Source: Spirochaetaceae bacterium
GTDB taxonomy: Bacteria; Spirochaetota; Spirochaetia; SZUA-6; DRHE01
Direction of reading: 5' to 3'
NCBI GenBank assembly: GCA_020353535.1
Contig: CP070696.1
Coordinates: 841,497 to 905,496 of the forward strand
Length of the DNA stretch: 64,000 nt
Shown here in pieces: positions 27,242 to 35,214 of the stretch (position 1 is its first letter; each line of letters opens with the position of its first letter). The translations under genes were made by a program, and so were the position numbers. The notes beneath the pieces are model-generated. The model ran no database searches. It worked only from the letters and a program-made list of their open reading frames with translations, and was not told the DNA's origin.

Positions 27242-27798
27242 AAACCGTAGTTGTGGTAGGCTTGAAGCTGTTTGCCATCTGTGCAGTAGCCGCGCTCACC
27301 CTCGGAGGGATAAACGCCATAACCGAACCGGTTATTATCCAGCGAAAGATCATGGAGCTGCAGCAGGCGCTGGATGAACTGACGCCGGATGCGCAGACCG
27401 GGGAAGCGATGGACGTGCCTGAAAATTCGGTGGTTGTAACGCGTTATCCGGTCATGAAAGAGGGTCAATCAGCCGGCATGCTGCTGGAGCTGGAAGGTTC
27501 CGGGTACGCAGGGGAGATGAAGATCCTGGCGCGCTACGAAGAAGACGGAACGATCCGCGCTGTGCGACTTATGGACAACACGGAAACACCGGGGCTCGGA
27601 AAGAAGGCGGAAAATCCCGTCTATATGGAGAAGTTCCTGGGTACCGGTTCGGCCGAAAAACCGGTTCCGGTACGAAAAGACATGCTGCAGCCCGGTGATG
27701 CCGATGCGGTCACCGGAGCGACTATAACCTTCCTCGGTATCTCTAAGGCTCTGGCCGAGGGAGCGGAATACGCAGCAACTACGGCCGGAGGGCGATGA
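27238..27798 (+). CDS. rnfG: Rnf complex subunit G
   Basis: A single N-terminal transmembrane helix (about 6-28) and an extracytoplasmic FMN-binding domain. The flavinylation motif is DAVTGATITFLGISKAL, with the acceptor Thr in TGAT. The segment MDNTETPGLGKKAENPVYM is also family-like. At 186 residues it is normal size. It overlaps both neighbours by ATGA-type junctions. Confidence 0.95.
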   Translation: MKTVVVVGLKLFAICAVAALTLGGINAITEPVIIQRKIMELQQALDELTPDAQTGEAMDVPENSVVVTRYPVMKEGQSAGMLLELEGSGYAGEMKILARYEEDGTIRAVRLMDNTETPGLGKKAENPVYMEKFLGTGSAEKPVPVRKDMLQPGDADAVTGATITFLGISKALAEGAEYAATTAGGR

Positions 27799-28514
27799 GG
27801 ATGTACAGCGAATTCAGCAAGGGAATCTTCAAAGAGAATCCTATTTTTATCATACTTCTGGGACTGTGCCCAACTCTGGCCGTCTCAACCCAGGTGGTGA
27901 ATGCACTGGGTATGGGTGCAGGGGTTATCTTCGTCCTGCTCGGATCGGAAGTGTTCGTGTCGCTGCTCAAGGATTTCATCCCGGAGAGGATCCGTATACC
28001 CTCTTTCATCGTGATAATCGCTTCCTTCGTTACCATCGTCGACCTGGTCATGCAGGCCTATGCTCCGTCCCTGTCCCGCAATCTCGGGGTGTTCGTGCAA
28101 CTGATCGTTGTGAACTGCATCATCCTTGGCAGGGCGGAAGCGTTTGCCAGTAAACGAAGGCTGGGGGAATCATTGCTCGATTCCCTGGGAATGGGCGTCG
28201 GCTTCACCCTGGGTTTGTTGCTGATTTCGGCGATCCGGGAAATCTTTGGGTCCGGGACCATCACCCTGTTCGCCGTCGGTGGTTTCGACGGGGTGGTCAG
28301 CATTCCCGGACTTTCCAACCAGCCCGCTCGCGTGTTGGCTCTGGCACCTGGCGCGCTCCTGGTAATCGGTTTTCTGAAAGCGCTGTTCAACTGGCTGGAG
28401 ATGCGGCGGGAGGTCCGCGCCGCCTGGCCGAGGACGCAGAAAACGGTCGTCGCCGCTGCTGCGACCGCTGTCGACAAGGCGGCAGGGCCGGAACCGGCGG
28501 GGGGTGAAGCATGA
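27795..28514 (+). CDS. rnfE: Rnf complex subunit E
   Basis: Integral membrane subunit related to RnfA and NqrD. It carries KENPIFIILLGLCPTLAVST near the N-terminus, VNCIILGRAEAFASKR in the middle and the conserved GFTLGLLLISAIREIFGSG. About six helices. The C-terminal 40 residues are an Ala-rich cytosolic tail, longer than in many RnfE proteins. Confidence 0.96.
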   Translation: MRMYSEFSKGIFKENPIFIILLGLCPTLAVSTQVVNALGMGAGVIFVLLGSEVFVSLLKDFIPERIRIPSFIVIIASFVTIVDLVMQAYAPSLSRNLGVFVQLIVVNCIILGRAEAFASKRRLGESLLDSLGMGVGFTLGLLLISAIREIFGSGTITLFAVGGFDGVVSIPGLSNQPARVLALAPGALLVIGFLKALFNWLEMRREVRAAWPRTQKTVVAAAATAVDKAAGPEPAGGEA

Positions 28515-29101
28515 GTTACATCGGCATTATCATCACCTTCGTGTTCATAAACAACTTCATCCTGACCCAGTTCCTTGGGCTCTGTCCCTTCATCGGCGTA
28601 TCGCGGAAGTCCGACTCGGCCGTGGGCATGGGATTTGCCGTGATATTCGTCATGTCTATGGCCTCCCTGGCCACGTGGGCGGTCTACAGGTTGATCCTGG
28701 TACCGCTGAATATCGAGTACCTCCAGACCATCAGCTTTATTCTGATCATCGCTGCTTTGGTACAGCTGGTGGAAATGGTGATCATGAGAATCTCTCCACC
28801 CCTGTACAAGGCGCTGGGCATCTATTTGCCCCTGATCACGACAAACTGTGCCGTATTGGGCATTGCCCTGATAGGCGTGCGTAGCGACTACAACGCCCTG
28901 GAAAGCTTTGTAGCGGGAATCGCGGCAGGATTGGGTTTCTTACTTGCCATTGTGGTGATGTCCACAATTCGTGAACGTCTGGACAGGGAGTGGGTGCCCA
29001 AACCCTTCCGAGGCGTTCCCATCGCCTTTATCACAGCCGGTCTTATGGCTCTGGCTTTCATGGCATTTGACAAAGCGCTGTTGAAGAACCTGCTCGGATA
29101 G
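28511..29101 (+). CDS. rnfA: Rnf complex subunit A
   Basis: Integral membrane subunit of 196 residues with about six helices. N-terminal FINNFILTQFLGLCPFIGVS contains the conserved Cys region, and TTNCAVLGIALIGVRSDYNALES in the middle matches the pseudo-symmetric partner of RnfE. It overlaps rnfE by ATGA and is followed by rnfB behind AGGAGG. Confidence 0.96.
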   Translation: MSYIGIIITFVFINNFILTQFLGLCPFIGVSRKSDSAVGMGFAVIFVMSMASLATWAVYRLILVPLNIEYLQTISFILIIAALVQLVEMVIMRISPPLYKALGIYLPLITTNCAVLGIALIGVRSDYNALESFVAGIAAGLGFLLAIVVMSTIRERLDREWVPKPFRGVPIAFITAGLMALAFMAFDKALLKNLLG

Positions 29102-29112
29102 GAGGATTCCAG

Positions 29113-29934
29113 GTGGTAGTCGTACGAATTGTTTATGCATTGGGCTCTGTCGCCGGTCTGGGAATTCTCCTCGGATTGGGTCTGGCCTTTGCCGCCCGTC
29201 TGCTGGCGGTTCGCCGGGATGAGAGGGTGGAAGCCATAGAGAAGGCTCTGCCAGGGGCGAACTGTGGGGCCTGTGGGTTTGCGGGTTGCGCGGCCTACGC
29301 CGCGGAAATCGTGGGCGGCGAAGTCGCCCTGGATCTATGTACCGTAGGCGGTGCGGATGTCTCCAAACAAGTGGCAGAGATCATGGAGGTCGAGTTTCAG
29401 ACCAGCACCGTAGGTAAACGGGTTCCCCAGGTTCATTGCCGCGGTGGCGTGGGAACAGCCGAGCGGGCCTTCGACTACAACGGCGTGGAGGATTGCGTAG
29501 CCCTCTTTACCCTGTTCGGGGGCAACAAGGTCTGTAAATACGGTTGTCTGGGCTTGGGCACCTGTATACGGGTATGTCCGGTGGATGCGATCTGCTACGA
29601 CGCCGATGGCCTGGTTTGGGTCAACAGGGATGTCTGCATTTCCTGCGGGCAGTGTGTCAAGGTCTGTCCAACCGCCGTGATGCAGTGGCTGCCCTACGAG
29701 GCGGACTACCTGGTTGCCTGTAACTCTAAGGACAAGGGCGGTCAGGTCCGTAAGTATTGCAAGGTTGGCTGCATTGCCTGCAAAATCTGCGAAAAGAAGT
29801 CACCCGAGGGAGGCTACAAGGTCGAGGAAAACCTGTCCCGGATCGACTTCACAGCCGCAGGAGACAGACGAGAGGGCGCGGAGGCCTGTCCCACGAAGTG
29901 CATCATAGGCAATGACGTTCACCCGAAACAATGA
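29113..29934 (+). CDS. rnfB: Rnf complex subunit B (ferredoxin-type)
   Basis: Entry point for electrons from ferredoxin. An N-terminal membrane helix is followed by the cluster motif GANCGACGFAGCAAYA, then several ferredoxin-like motifs: CKYGCLGLGTCIRVCPVDAI, CISCGQCVKVCP and CKVGCIACKICEKKSP, with a last Cys in EACPTKCIIG. At 273 residues it is a typical bacterial RnfB. Start GTG 29113 has AGGAGG 7 bases upstream. Its stop overlaps the GH57 gene by ATGA. Confidence 0.96.
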   Translation: MVVVRIVYALGSVAGLGILLGLGLAFAARLLAVRRDERVEAIEKALPGANCGACGFAGCAAYAAEIVGGEVALDLCTVGGADVSKQVAEIMEVEFQTSTVGKRVPQVHCRGGVGTAERAFDYNGVEDCVALFTLFGGNKVCKYGCLGLGTCIRVCPVDAICYDADGLVWVNRDVCISCGQCVKVCPTAVMQWLPYEADYLVACNSKDKGGQVRKYCKVGCIACKICEKKSPEGGYKVEENLSRIDFTAAGDRREGAEACPTKCIIGNDVHPKQ

Positions 29935-31928
29935 GGTCGATCAGCCTATTATTTGGCACCTACAATCACCAACCCGATGGAACGCACACCGAGCGAATAG
30001 AAACGACCTATCAACAGGCCTACAAACCATTCATAAGCCTACTGTACAAATTTCCTAGAATACACACCGTGCTGCACTACTGCGGGTCCCTGTTCGAGTG
30101 GATGGAGGATCGGCACCCGGAGTTCATCATGCTGCTCAAGGAGATGATCCGCCGCAAGCAGGTGGAACTTCTAGGCGGCGGATATCACGCACCGATACTG
30201 CCGCTCATCCCCGACGGCGACAAGTTGGGCCAGATCGAAAAGATGTCCACGTTCATTCGCACTACCTTCGGAACACGTCCGCGGGGCGGTTGGATTACCG
30301 AGCGGGTTTGGGAGCCGAGCCTGGCCCGGATCTTGAGCAACAGCGGTATCGAATACACGTTTCTCGATGACCAACATTTCTACGTCGCCGGAGTAGAGGA
30401 GGAGGACTCCTACCAGCCGTATCTCACCGAGGACCAGGGCAAAGCCATTACCGTGCTTCCTCTGCATCTGGGTTTACAGGCCATGATCCCCTCGGCCAGC
30501 CCCGAGGATATCATCCTAGAGCTGCGCGCCATAGCCACTCGTGGCAGTGGGCAAATCGTGGTCATGCTGGTGCCGGGAGAGATGTTGGTTGATACCTCGA
30601 TCTATGCGGAGCGGGGATGGTTGCTCCGCTATTTCCAGCTGCTGGAGGAAAATCGGGATTGGCTCCATTCGGTCAATCCCCGCTACACCCCGGAGCTGTT
30701 GCAGCCGGGTGGACGGCTGTACTTTCCCTGTCTGTCCTCACTGGAAACTATGAATGGTGCGCTGTCCTTGGATCGGCAGAAGACCTGTCAGGAAATTTCG
30801 AAAAGAGTCCGCAAACCCGAGAACGGTATCTATCTGCAGAGGGGTTTTTTCAGGCAATTCCTGACACGCTATCCGGAAATCGGCCTGCTGTACTCACGGC
30901 TGATGTACACCCACGTCCTGGTGAGTCAAATCCGGGGAGACAAATACAAAAAGAAAGCCGCTCTCAACGAGTTGTGGAGAGGCCAGACCGGGGCGGTGTA
31001 CTGGCAAAGCCACCAGGGGGGAGCCTATTCAAACCAGTTGCGAAAGGCAGCTTACCGGGCCTTCAACGAAGCGGAGAGGATCACCCGCAAGGCTGGCATG
31101 TTTATGCCGTCGATCATCGCCACGGATTATGATATGGACGGACAGGAGGAGTACCTGTATCAGGGCAAGGTGCTCAATGCCTTTGTCCACAAACGGGGAG
31201 CCGCAGTGTTGGAGCTCGACTACCTTCCCAGAAGTTGGAATTACCTCGATACGATTGCTCGCTGGCCGGAACAGTATCACCGGTACAAGTACGAAGGCTG
31301 CGACTGGTACATGCGCAAAGGCTTCATCGATCATTTCTTTGCTCCCTCCACCACCCTGGAAAAGTTTGACAGGATGATCTATCAGGAGATGGGGGATTTC
31401 ATCAATGGAACCTTCGAGCTCGAGGATCTCAAGAGAGAGCAGCGAAAAGTGGTCCTGGCACGACGGGGAAACGTGCGGGTCAAGCGTACGAACAATCCGT
31501 TGACGCTGTCCAAAAGCTACTGCTTCAAAGACAACGCAGTAGAGCTTGATATCACCATTCGAAACAGCGGATCCGCGGCGTTGGAGCTCTGGTACGGTTT
31601 GGAGTTGAATCTGTCCCTGGCCGGATATGAAGATGCAATTATTACTGTGCAAAGGGAAGACGAGGATACGGCTATCGGAGCGGAAGCGGCTGATCTGGAA
31701 GCGATAAAGGGCGTGCGTATCCAAGACAAGGTCAACGGGATTCAAATCACCATGGCAGCGGACAGAGAGTTCTCTCTTTGGAGCCTGCCTGTGCATACGC
31801 TTAGTTATGAGTGGCAGAAGCTCCAGAAGATCTATCAGAGTACGTGCCTGGTACCCCAGTGGCAGCTTAGTTTGAAGCCGAATGAGCAGGACAAGTTGAA
31901 GGTAAGCGTCGATCTTCGCAAACGCTGA
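29931..31928 (+). CDS. GH57 (alpha-amylase / 4-alpha-glucanotransferase-like) protein, possibly inactive
   Basis: 665 residues. The N-terminal GH57 barrel has FGTYNHQPDG, VELLGGGYHAPILPLIPD and the nucleophile motif WITERVWEPSL. The region that normally supplies the acid/base Asp (DDGEKFG type) reads VMLVPGEMLVDTSIYAERGW, with no acidic pair at that point, so activity is doubtful. The C-terminal half resembles the beta-rich DUF1925/1926 domains of 4-alpha-glucanotransferases (ATDYDMDGQEEYLYQGKVLN). Its ATG overlaps the rnfB stop, so it is co-translated with the Rnf complex. Glycogen or maltodextrin handling is the family role. Confidence 0.82.
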   Translation: MRSISLLFGTYNHQPDGTHTERIETTYQQAYKPFISLLYKFPRIHTVLHYCGSLFEWMEDRHPEFIMLLKEMIRRKQVELLGGGYHAPILPLIPDGDKLGQIEKMSTFIRTTFGTRPRGGWITERVWEPSLARILSNSGIEYTFLDDQHFYVAGVEEEDSYQPYLTEDQGKAITVLPLHLGLQAMIPSASPEDIILELRAIATRGSGQIVVMLVPGEMLVDTSIYAERGWLLRYFQLLEENRDWLHSVNPRYTPELLQPGGRLYFPCLSSLETMNGALSLDRQKTCQEISKRVRKPENGIYLQRGFFRQFLTRYPEIGLLYSRLMYTHVLVSQIRGDKYKKKAALNELWRGQTGAVYWQSHQGGAYSNQLRKAAYRAFNEAERITRKAGMFMPSIIATDYDMDGQEEYLYQGKVLNAFVHKRGAAVLELDYLPRSWNYLDTIARWPEQYHRYKYEGCDWYMRKGFIDHFFAPSTTLEKFDRMIYQEMGDFINGTFELEDLKREQRKVVLARRGNVRVKRTNNPLTLSKSYCFKDNAVELDITIRNSGSAALELWYGLELNLSLAGYEDAIITVQREDEDTAIGAEAADLEAIKGVRIQDKVNGIQITMAADREFSLWSLPVHTLSYEWQKLQKIYQSTCLVPQWQLSLKPNEQDKLKVSVDLRKR

Positions 31929-31943
31929 AATGCTGACACGGTC

Positions 31944-31985
31944 GTTTCACTACGGTCATTCCATTACGGTGGTTTCACTACGGTC
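31944..31985. repeat. Three 14-bp tandem repeats
   Basis: GTTTCACTACGGTC at 31944-31957 and again at 31972-31985, with a degenerate copy (ATTCCATTACGGTG) exactly between them. The array lies in the gap between two convergent genes and runs into the last codons of the minus-strand gene. No hairpin or T run makes it a standard terminator. Confidence 0.8.
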
Positions 31986-33330
31986 CGTACCACAGGCGAC
32001 GAAAACAGGACTCTAACCAAGGCTGGACCGGCGCGTACAGCTGACCCTGGGACAGGACAAACTCGAGCAAAGCCTCTTCGTACAGCCCCTGGAAGTAATA
32101 GGCTTGGGCCAGATAGAAGCGTACCCGAGCTTCCGTGTAGGGAGATCGTCTGAGGTTGAGGAATCCCTGCAGTTTTGACTCAGCCCCCTGATAATCCCCG
32201 GCCAGCAGGTATTCCTCGAGAATCTTTTGCAGGCTCGCCGATTCCCCTGTGGGGGGACCGTTCTTGTCCTCCGGGAGGATGACGACCTCGGTTTGACTGG
32301 CCACCACCTGCGGGGCGGAGGAGAGAATCCGGGATATCGCTGCCTGAGTTCGGGGATCCAGATCCTCGACCCGCGGAGGTGCTGAAAATCTATGCCCCCC
32401 GGGCAGCTGGAGCTGGAGGTAGGGTAGGGGCGTGGATGCAAGGGATTGCTCGCCGGGTTGTGCCGCGGTAGCTGCCATACTCTGACGGCTGGGGGGCGCC
32501 TGTTCTATCAGTTCGGGTGCCGGAGAGCGTGCGGCCGCGGGAGGTTCGCCGGCCGCTGCAGGTTCGATCCCCATGCTTTCCTCGGATACCGGCGGCAGGG
32601 CGACCCTCTGAACTTCGAGTGGCACGACAACTGCCCGATCCGTCGTGTTTTCACCTGCTACGAGTTGCTGTTTGCCCAATTTGAAGAGCTCGGCGTCGAT
32701 CACCGCGTAGTAGGTTTCCACGCCGGGAATTGGAAAGTCGACGAAACGCGTGGTTCCCGCTTCCAGTTGCAGCGGGGCGATGGCTTCGAGCAGGTCTTCT
32801 GTGCTGCGCATGGGAAAGGAACCGCGAAACAGGAGAAGAGGATTGTTGGAATTGGAGGATTGAAACGATACCTGTACGGAATCCTCGACAACTACGGCTC
32901 GGATACCGGTGATCTGAGAGCCGATGCTCTCCACGCGGGGCAGCACGGATATGTGCACAGCATCGGATGTAGTGTTGCGAAAGGGAACGAACAGCTCTTG
33001 AATTATCCCATTGCTGTCCTCGATGAGAACGGCATAATAATAGGATGCAGTGTCTGTGGGACTGTCTTCATAGCGTTCCTGATCCGCCGGCAGTCTGGCA
33101 ACGCGTACGGCTTCGTTCAGGTTGTGCTGATCGATCTCCTCGGTATGCCGGTACAGGAGAATGGCCCCTTGGAAATTCTGAGGATTTCGCCAGGTGAGGA
33201 GAACCCGGGAATCAACCGCCTTGGCTTTGAGCTTGGATACAAAAGGAACGAAACTTCCCGTTCCTGCTTCCTGGGCAAATCCTGCTGAGGTGACGAACAG
33301 GACCAGAAGAAGCAGGGGTACTTTCTTCAT
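31978..33330 (-). CDS. Exported FnIII-like protein of unknown function
   Basis: Signal peptide MKKVPLLLLVLFVTSAGFAQ. Residues about 30-110 look like a fibronectin type III domain (DSRVLLTWRNPQNFQGAILL, SYYYAVLIEDSNG), and a second similar domain covers about 130-235 (DSVQVSFQSSNSNNPLLLFR, ETYYAVIDAE). A Pro/Ala-rich linker (about 245-300) leads to a C-terminal helical region with a TPR-like unit (EARVRFYLAQAYYFQGLYEEAL). It is probably periplasmic. The 3' end overlaps the 14-bp repeats. No named family recognised. Confidence 0.75.
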   Translation of the reverse strand: MKKVPLLLLVLFVTSAGFAQEAGTGSFVPFVSKLKAKAVDSRVLLTWRNPQNFQGAILLYRHTEEIDQHNLNEAVRVARLPADQERYEDSPTDTASYYYAVLIEDSNGIIQELFVPFRNTTSDAVHISVLPRVESIGSQITGIRAVVVEDSVQVSFQSSNSNNPLLLFRGSFPMRSTEDLLEAIAPLQLEAGTTRFVDFPIPGVETYYAVIDAELFKLGKQQLVAGENTTDRAVVVPLEVQRVALPPVSEESMGIEPAAAGEPPAAARSPAPELIEQAPPSRQSMAATAAQPGEQSLASTPLPYLQLQLPGGHRFSAPPRVEDLDPRTQAAISRILSSAPQVVASQTEVVILPEDKNGPPTGESASLQKILEEYLLAGDYQGAESKLQGFLNLRRSPYTEARVRFYLAQAYYFQGLYEEALLEFVLSQGQLYAPVQPWLESCFRRLWYGP

Positions 33331-33363
33331 ACATGTTACTCATCGGCGCAGATTTTTCATAGT

Positions 33364-33392
33364 TTGACACAAAATAGGAGAATCTTTAAACT
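33364..33392 (+). promoter_or_regulatory. Promoter for the Cas2-like gene
   Basis: A perfect TTGACA (33364-33369), an exact 17-base spacer and TAAACT (33387-33392). The start would fall at about 33398-33400, immediately before ATG 33401, so the mRNA would have almost no leader. Confidence 0.6.
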
Positions 33393-33400
33393 TAATCAAG

Positions 33401-33691
33401 ATGTTCGTAGCAGTGGCTTGTGATTTGGGCAGCGAAGATCATCAGAGCAGAGTGCATTCCAGCTTGGTGGAGTACGGATTCAAGAAGGTGCACGACGGTC
33501 TGTACGAATCCCTGACCATAAATGACCAGGGCTTGCTTCGCCTGAAGAGGGACTTGGACCGCTTGACGGACAGTTACGACAGCCTGCGGTTCTATCAGTA
33601 TCCGATGGAAAATACCCTGGTGATCTCCGTTCTAAAAGATAAGAAGTGGCGTAAAACGGTTGTGAACACTAGCAAACGGGAGCGCTCTTAA
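33401..33691 (+). CDS. Orphan Cas2/VapD-fold small protein
   Basis: A 96-residue protein with the Cas2 ferredoxin-like pattern. The first strand is MFVAVACDLG with Asp8 at the conserved Cas2 position; HQSRVHSSLVEYGFKKVHDGLYES follows the 'R-R-V-x-K-x-L-x-x-Y-G' helix and second strand. A helix with LLRLKRDLDRL and a strand SLRFYQYP complete the core. The C-terminus is basic. No cas1, other cas gene or repeat-spacer array is in the window, so CRISPR adaptation is unlikely here. It may be a nuclease of the Cas2/VapD superfamily or have an unrelated role. It has no clear ribosome site. prfB follows after 50 bases. Confidence 0.65.
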   Translation: MFVAVACDLGSEDHQSRVHSSLVEYGFKKVHDGLYESLTINDQGLLRLKRDLDRLTDSYDSLRFYQYPMENTLVISVLKDKKWRKTVVNTSKRERS

Positions 33692-33741
33692 AGGTCAACT
33701 CTACGCCGTCGATCCACATGCAATAACAAGGAAGGTGAAAA

Positions 33742-34855
33742 ATGCTGGAGGAACTTCAGGCACAACTTGCCAGCTTGGAAGAAGATATAGAAGAATCCTG
33801 GAGGTATCTTTGACCCCGAGAGATTGATCGAAAAGATCCGCTCCCTTGAACAGCAGACCGCGGCCGCTGATTTCTGGCAGAACAGAGAACATGCGGAAAA
33901 CATCCTGAGCACTCTGAAGCGACTGCGCGCCACCTATGATCCATGGCAGCAACTGAAGTCCGGTTTTCAGGACGCGAAGGAATTGTGCGAGCTGGCGATG
34001 GAGGAGGAGGATGAATCCCTAGCCGAGGAGATAGAGGTCAGTGTCGGGAGGCTGAAGGCCCAATACGAGCAGCTGAAGATGTTGCAGTTACTGGGGGAGG
34101 AAAGCGATCCCCTGTCAGCCTTCCTCACCATTCATTCCGGCGCCGGAGGCACGGAGGCCTGCGACTGGGTGAGTATGCTTCTGCGGATGTACACGCGATG
34201 GGCTGAGAATCACGAATATGGCACCTCCATCCTCGATATGTTGGAAGCGGAGGGGGGAATTAAAAGTGTGACCGTTGAGATTACAGGGGACTACGCCTAT
34301 GGTTTTCTGAAGAGTGAAACGGGAATCCACAGGCTGGTGCGTATTTCCCCATTTGATGCTTCGCGCAGACGGCACACCTCCTTCGCCTCGGTGTTCGCTT
34401 CGCCTGTGATAGATGATACCATAGAAGTGGAGATTAAGCTTGACGATCTACGCATCGACACCTACAGGGCAGGCGGCGCCGGTGGACAGCATGTAAACAA
34501 GACGGATTCCGCTGTTCGTATCACCCATCTGCCGACGGGAATAGTGGTGCAGTGTCAAAACGAGCGCAGCCAACATAAAAACAAGGCTATGGCCATGAAG
34601 GTTCTGCGTTCCAGACTCTACGAGTATTACAGAGAACAGCAGGAAGCGGAGCGGGAAAAACAAGAGAGTGAAAAGAAGGAGATTGCCTGGGGCAACCAGA
34701 TTCGTTCCTACGTTTTTCATCCTTACTCGATGGTGAAGGATCACCGAACCAAGGTGGAGACGGGCAACGTTCAGGCGGTGATGGACGGGGAAATTGATCA
34801 GTTTATCGAGGGCTACCTGATAACCGCCTCGGGAGCCAAAAAGCAGTGGGCATAA
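33742..34855 (+). CDS. prfB: Peptide chain release factor 2, with programmed +1 frameshift
   Basis: Ribosomal release factor recognising UGA and UAA. The gene is in two frames: 33742-33810 (ATG, 23 codons) ends at an in-frame TGA (33811-33813), and the ribosome must skip T33811 to continue at GAC 33812 to 34855. Downstream domains are complete: the RF2 codon-recognition tripeptide SPF (in RISPFDASRRR) and the catalytic GGQ in GAGGQHVNKTDSAVRITH. The ATG has GGAAGGTGA upstream. The stop region overlaps the CheY-like GTG start by 10 bases. Confidence 0.97.
33799..33814 (+). promoter_or_regulatory. prfB programmed +1 frameshift site
   Basis: The sequence GGAGGTATCTTTGAC has an internal Shine-Dalgarno-like GGAGG three bases before the slippery CTT and the UGA followed by C, the classic RF2 autoregulatory site. 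Low RF2 activity favours the shift and thus more RF2. Confidence 0.95.
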
Positions 34856-35214
34856 ACATCCTCATCGCCGATGATCTGACCTTTATAAAGCTCGTGCTGC
34901 GGGACTTGGTGGAGAAGGCCGGATTCCGTGTCGTTGGGGAAGCCTCCAACGGAGAGGAAGCGGTTGAGCTGTACCAGGACAAACGTCCCGACGTGGTGCT
35001 CATGGATATCACCATGCCCAAGGTCGATGGTCTGGTCGCGCTGAAACGGATTCTGAAAATCGATCCGGAGGCCAAGGTCATCATGTGTTCCGCCTTGGGA
35101 CAGCAGAGTCTGATCGCTCGAGCCGTGCAGTTGGGAGCCAAGGATTTCATTGTCAAACCTTTTCGCGAGGAAAGGGTGATCAACGCGATCAAGAAGATTC
35201 TCGATATCGAATGA
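34846..35214 (+). CDS. CheY-like single-domain response regulator
   Basis: A 122-residue receiver domain without an output domain. Acidic pocket Asp9-Asp10 (LIADDLT), phospho-acceptor Asp54 (VLMDITMPK), Ser in MCSALG and the conserved Lys in FIVKPF. It probably signals by protein contact, as in chemotaxis, but no kinase, CheA or motility gene is adjacent. The start GTG 34846 lies inside the end of prfB, and its stop overlaps the PEGA gene by ATGA. Confidence 0.92.
   Translation: MGINILIADDLTFIKLVLRDLVEKAGFRVVGEASNGEEAVELYQDKRPDVVLMDITMPKVDGLVALKRILKIDPEAKVIMCSALGQQSLIARAVQLGAKDFIVKPFREERVINAIKKILDIE

Noticed and set aside
31944..31985. Repeats near the Cas2-like gene as a CRISPR array
   Set aside because: Units are 14 bases, directly tandem without spacers, and no other repeat-spacer structure is nearby.
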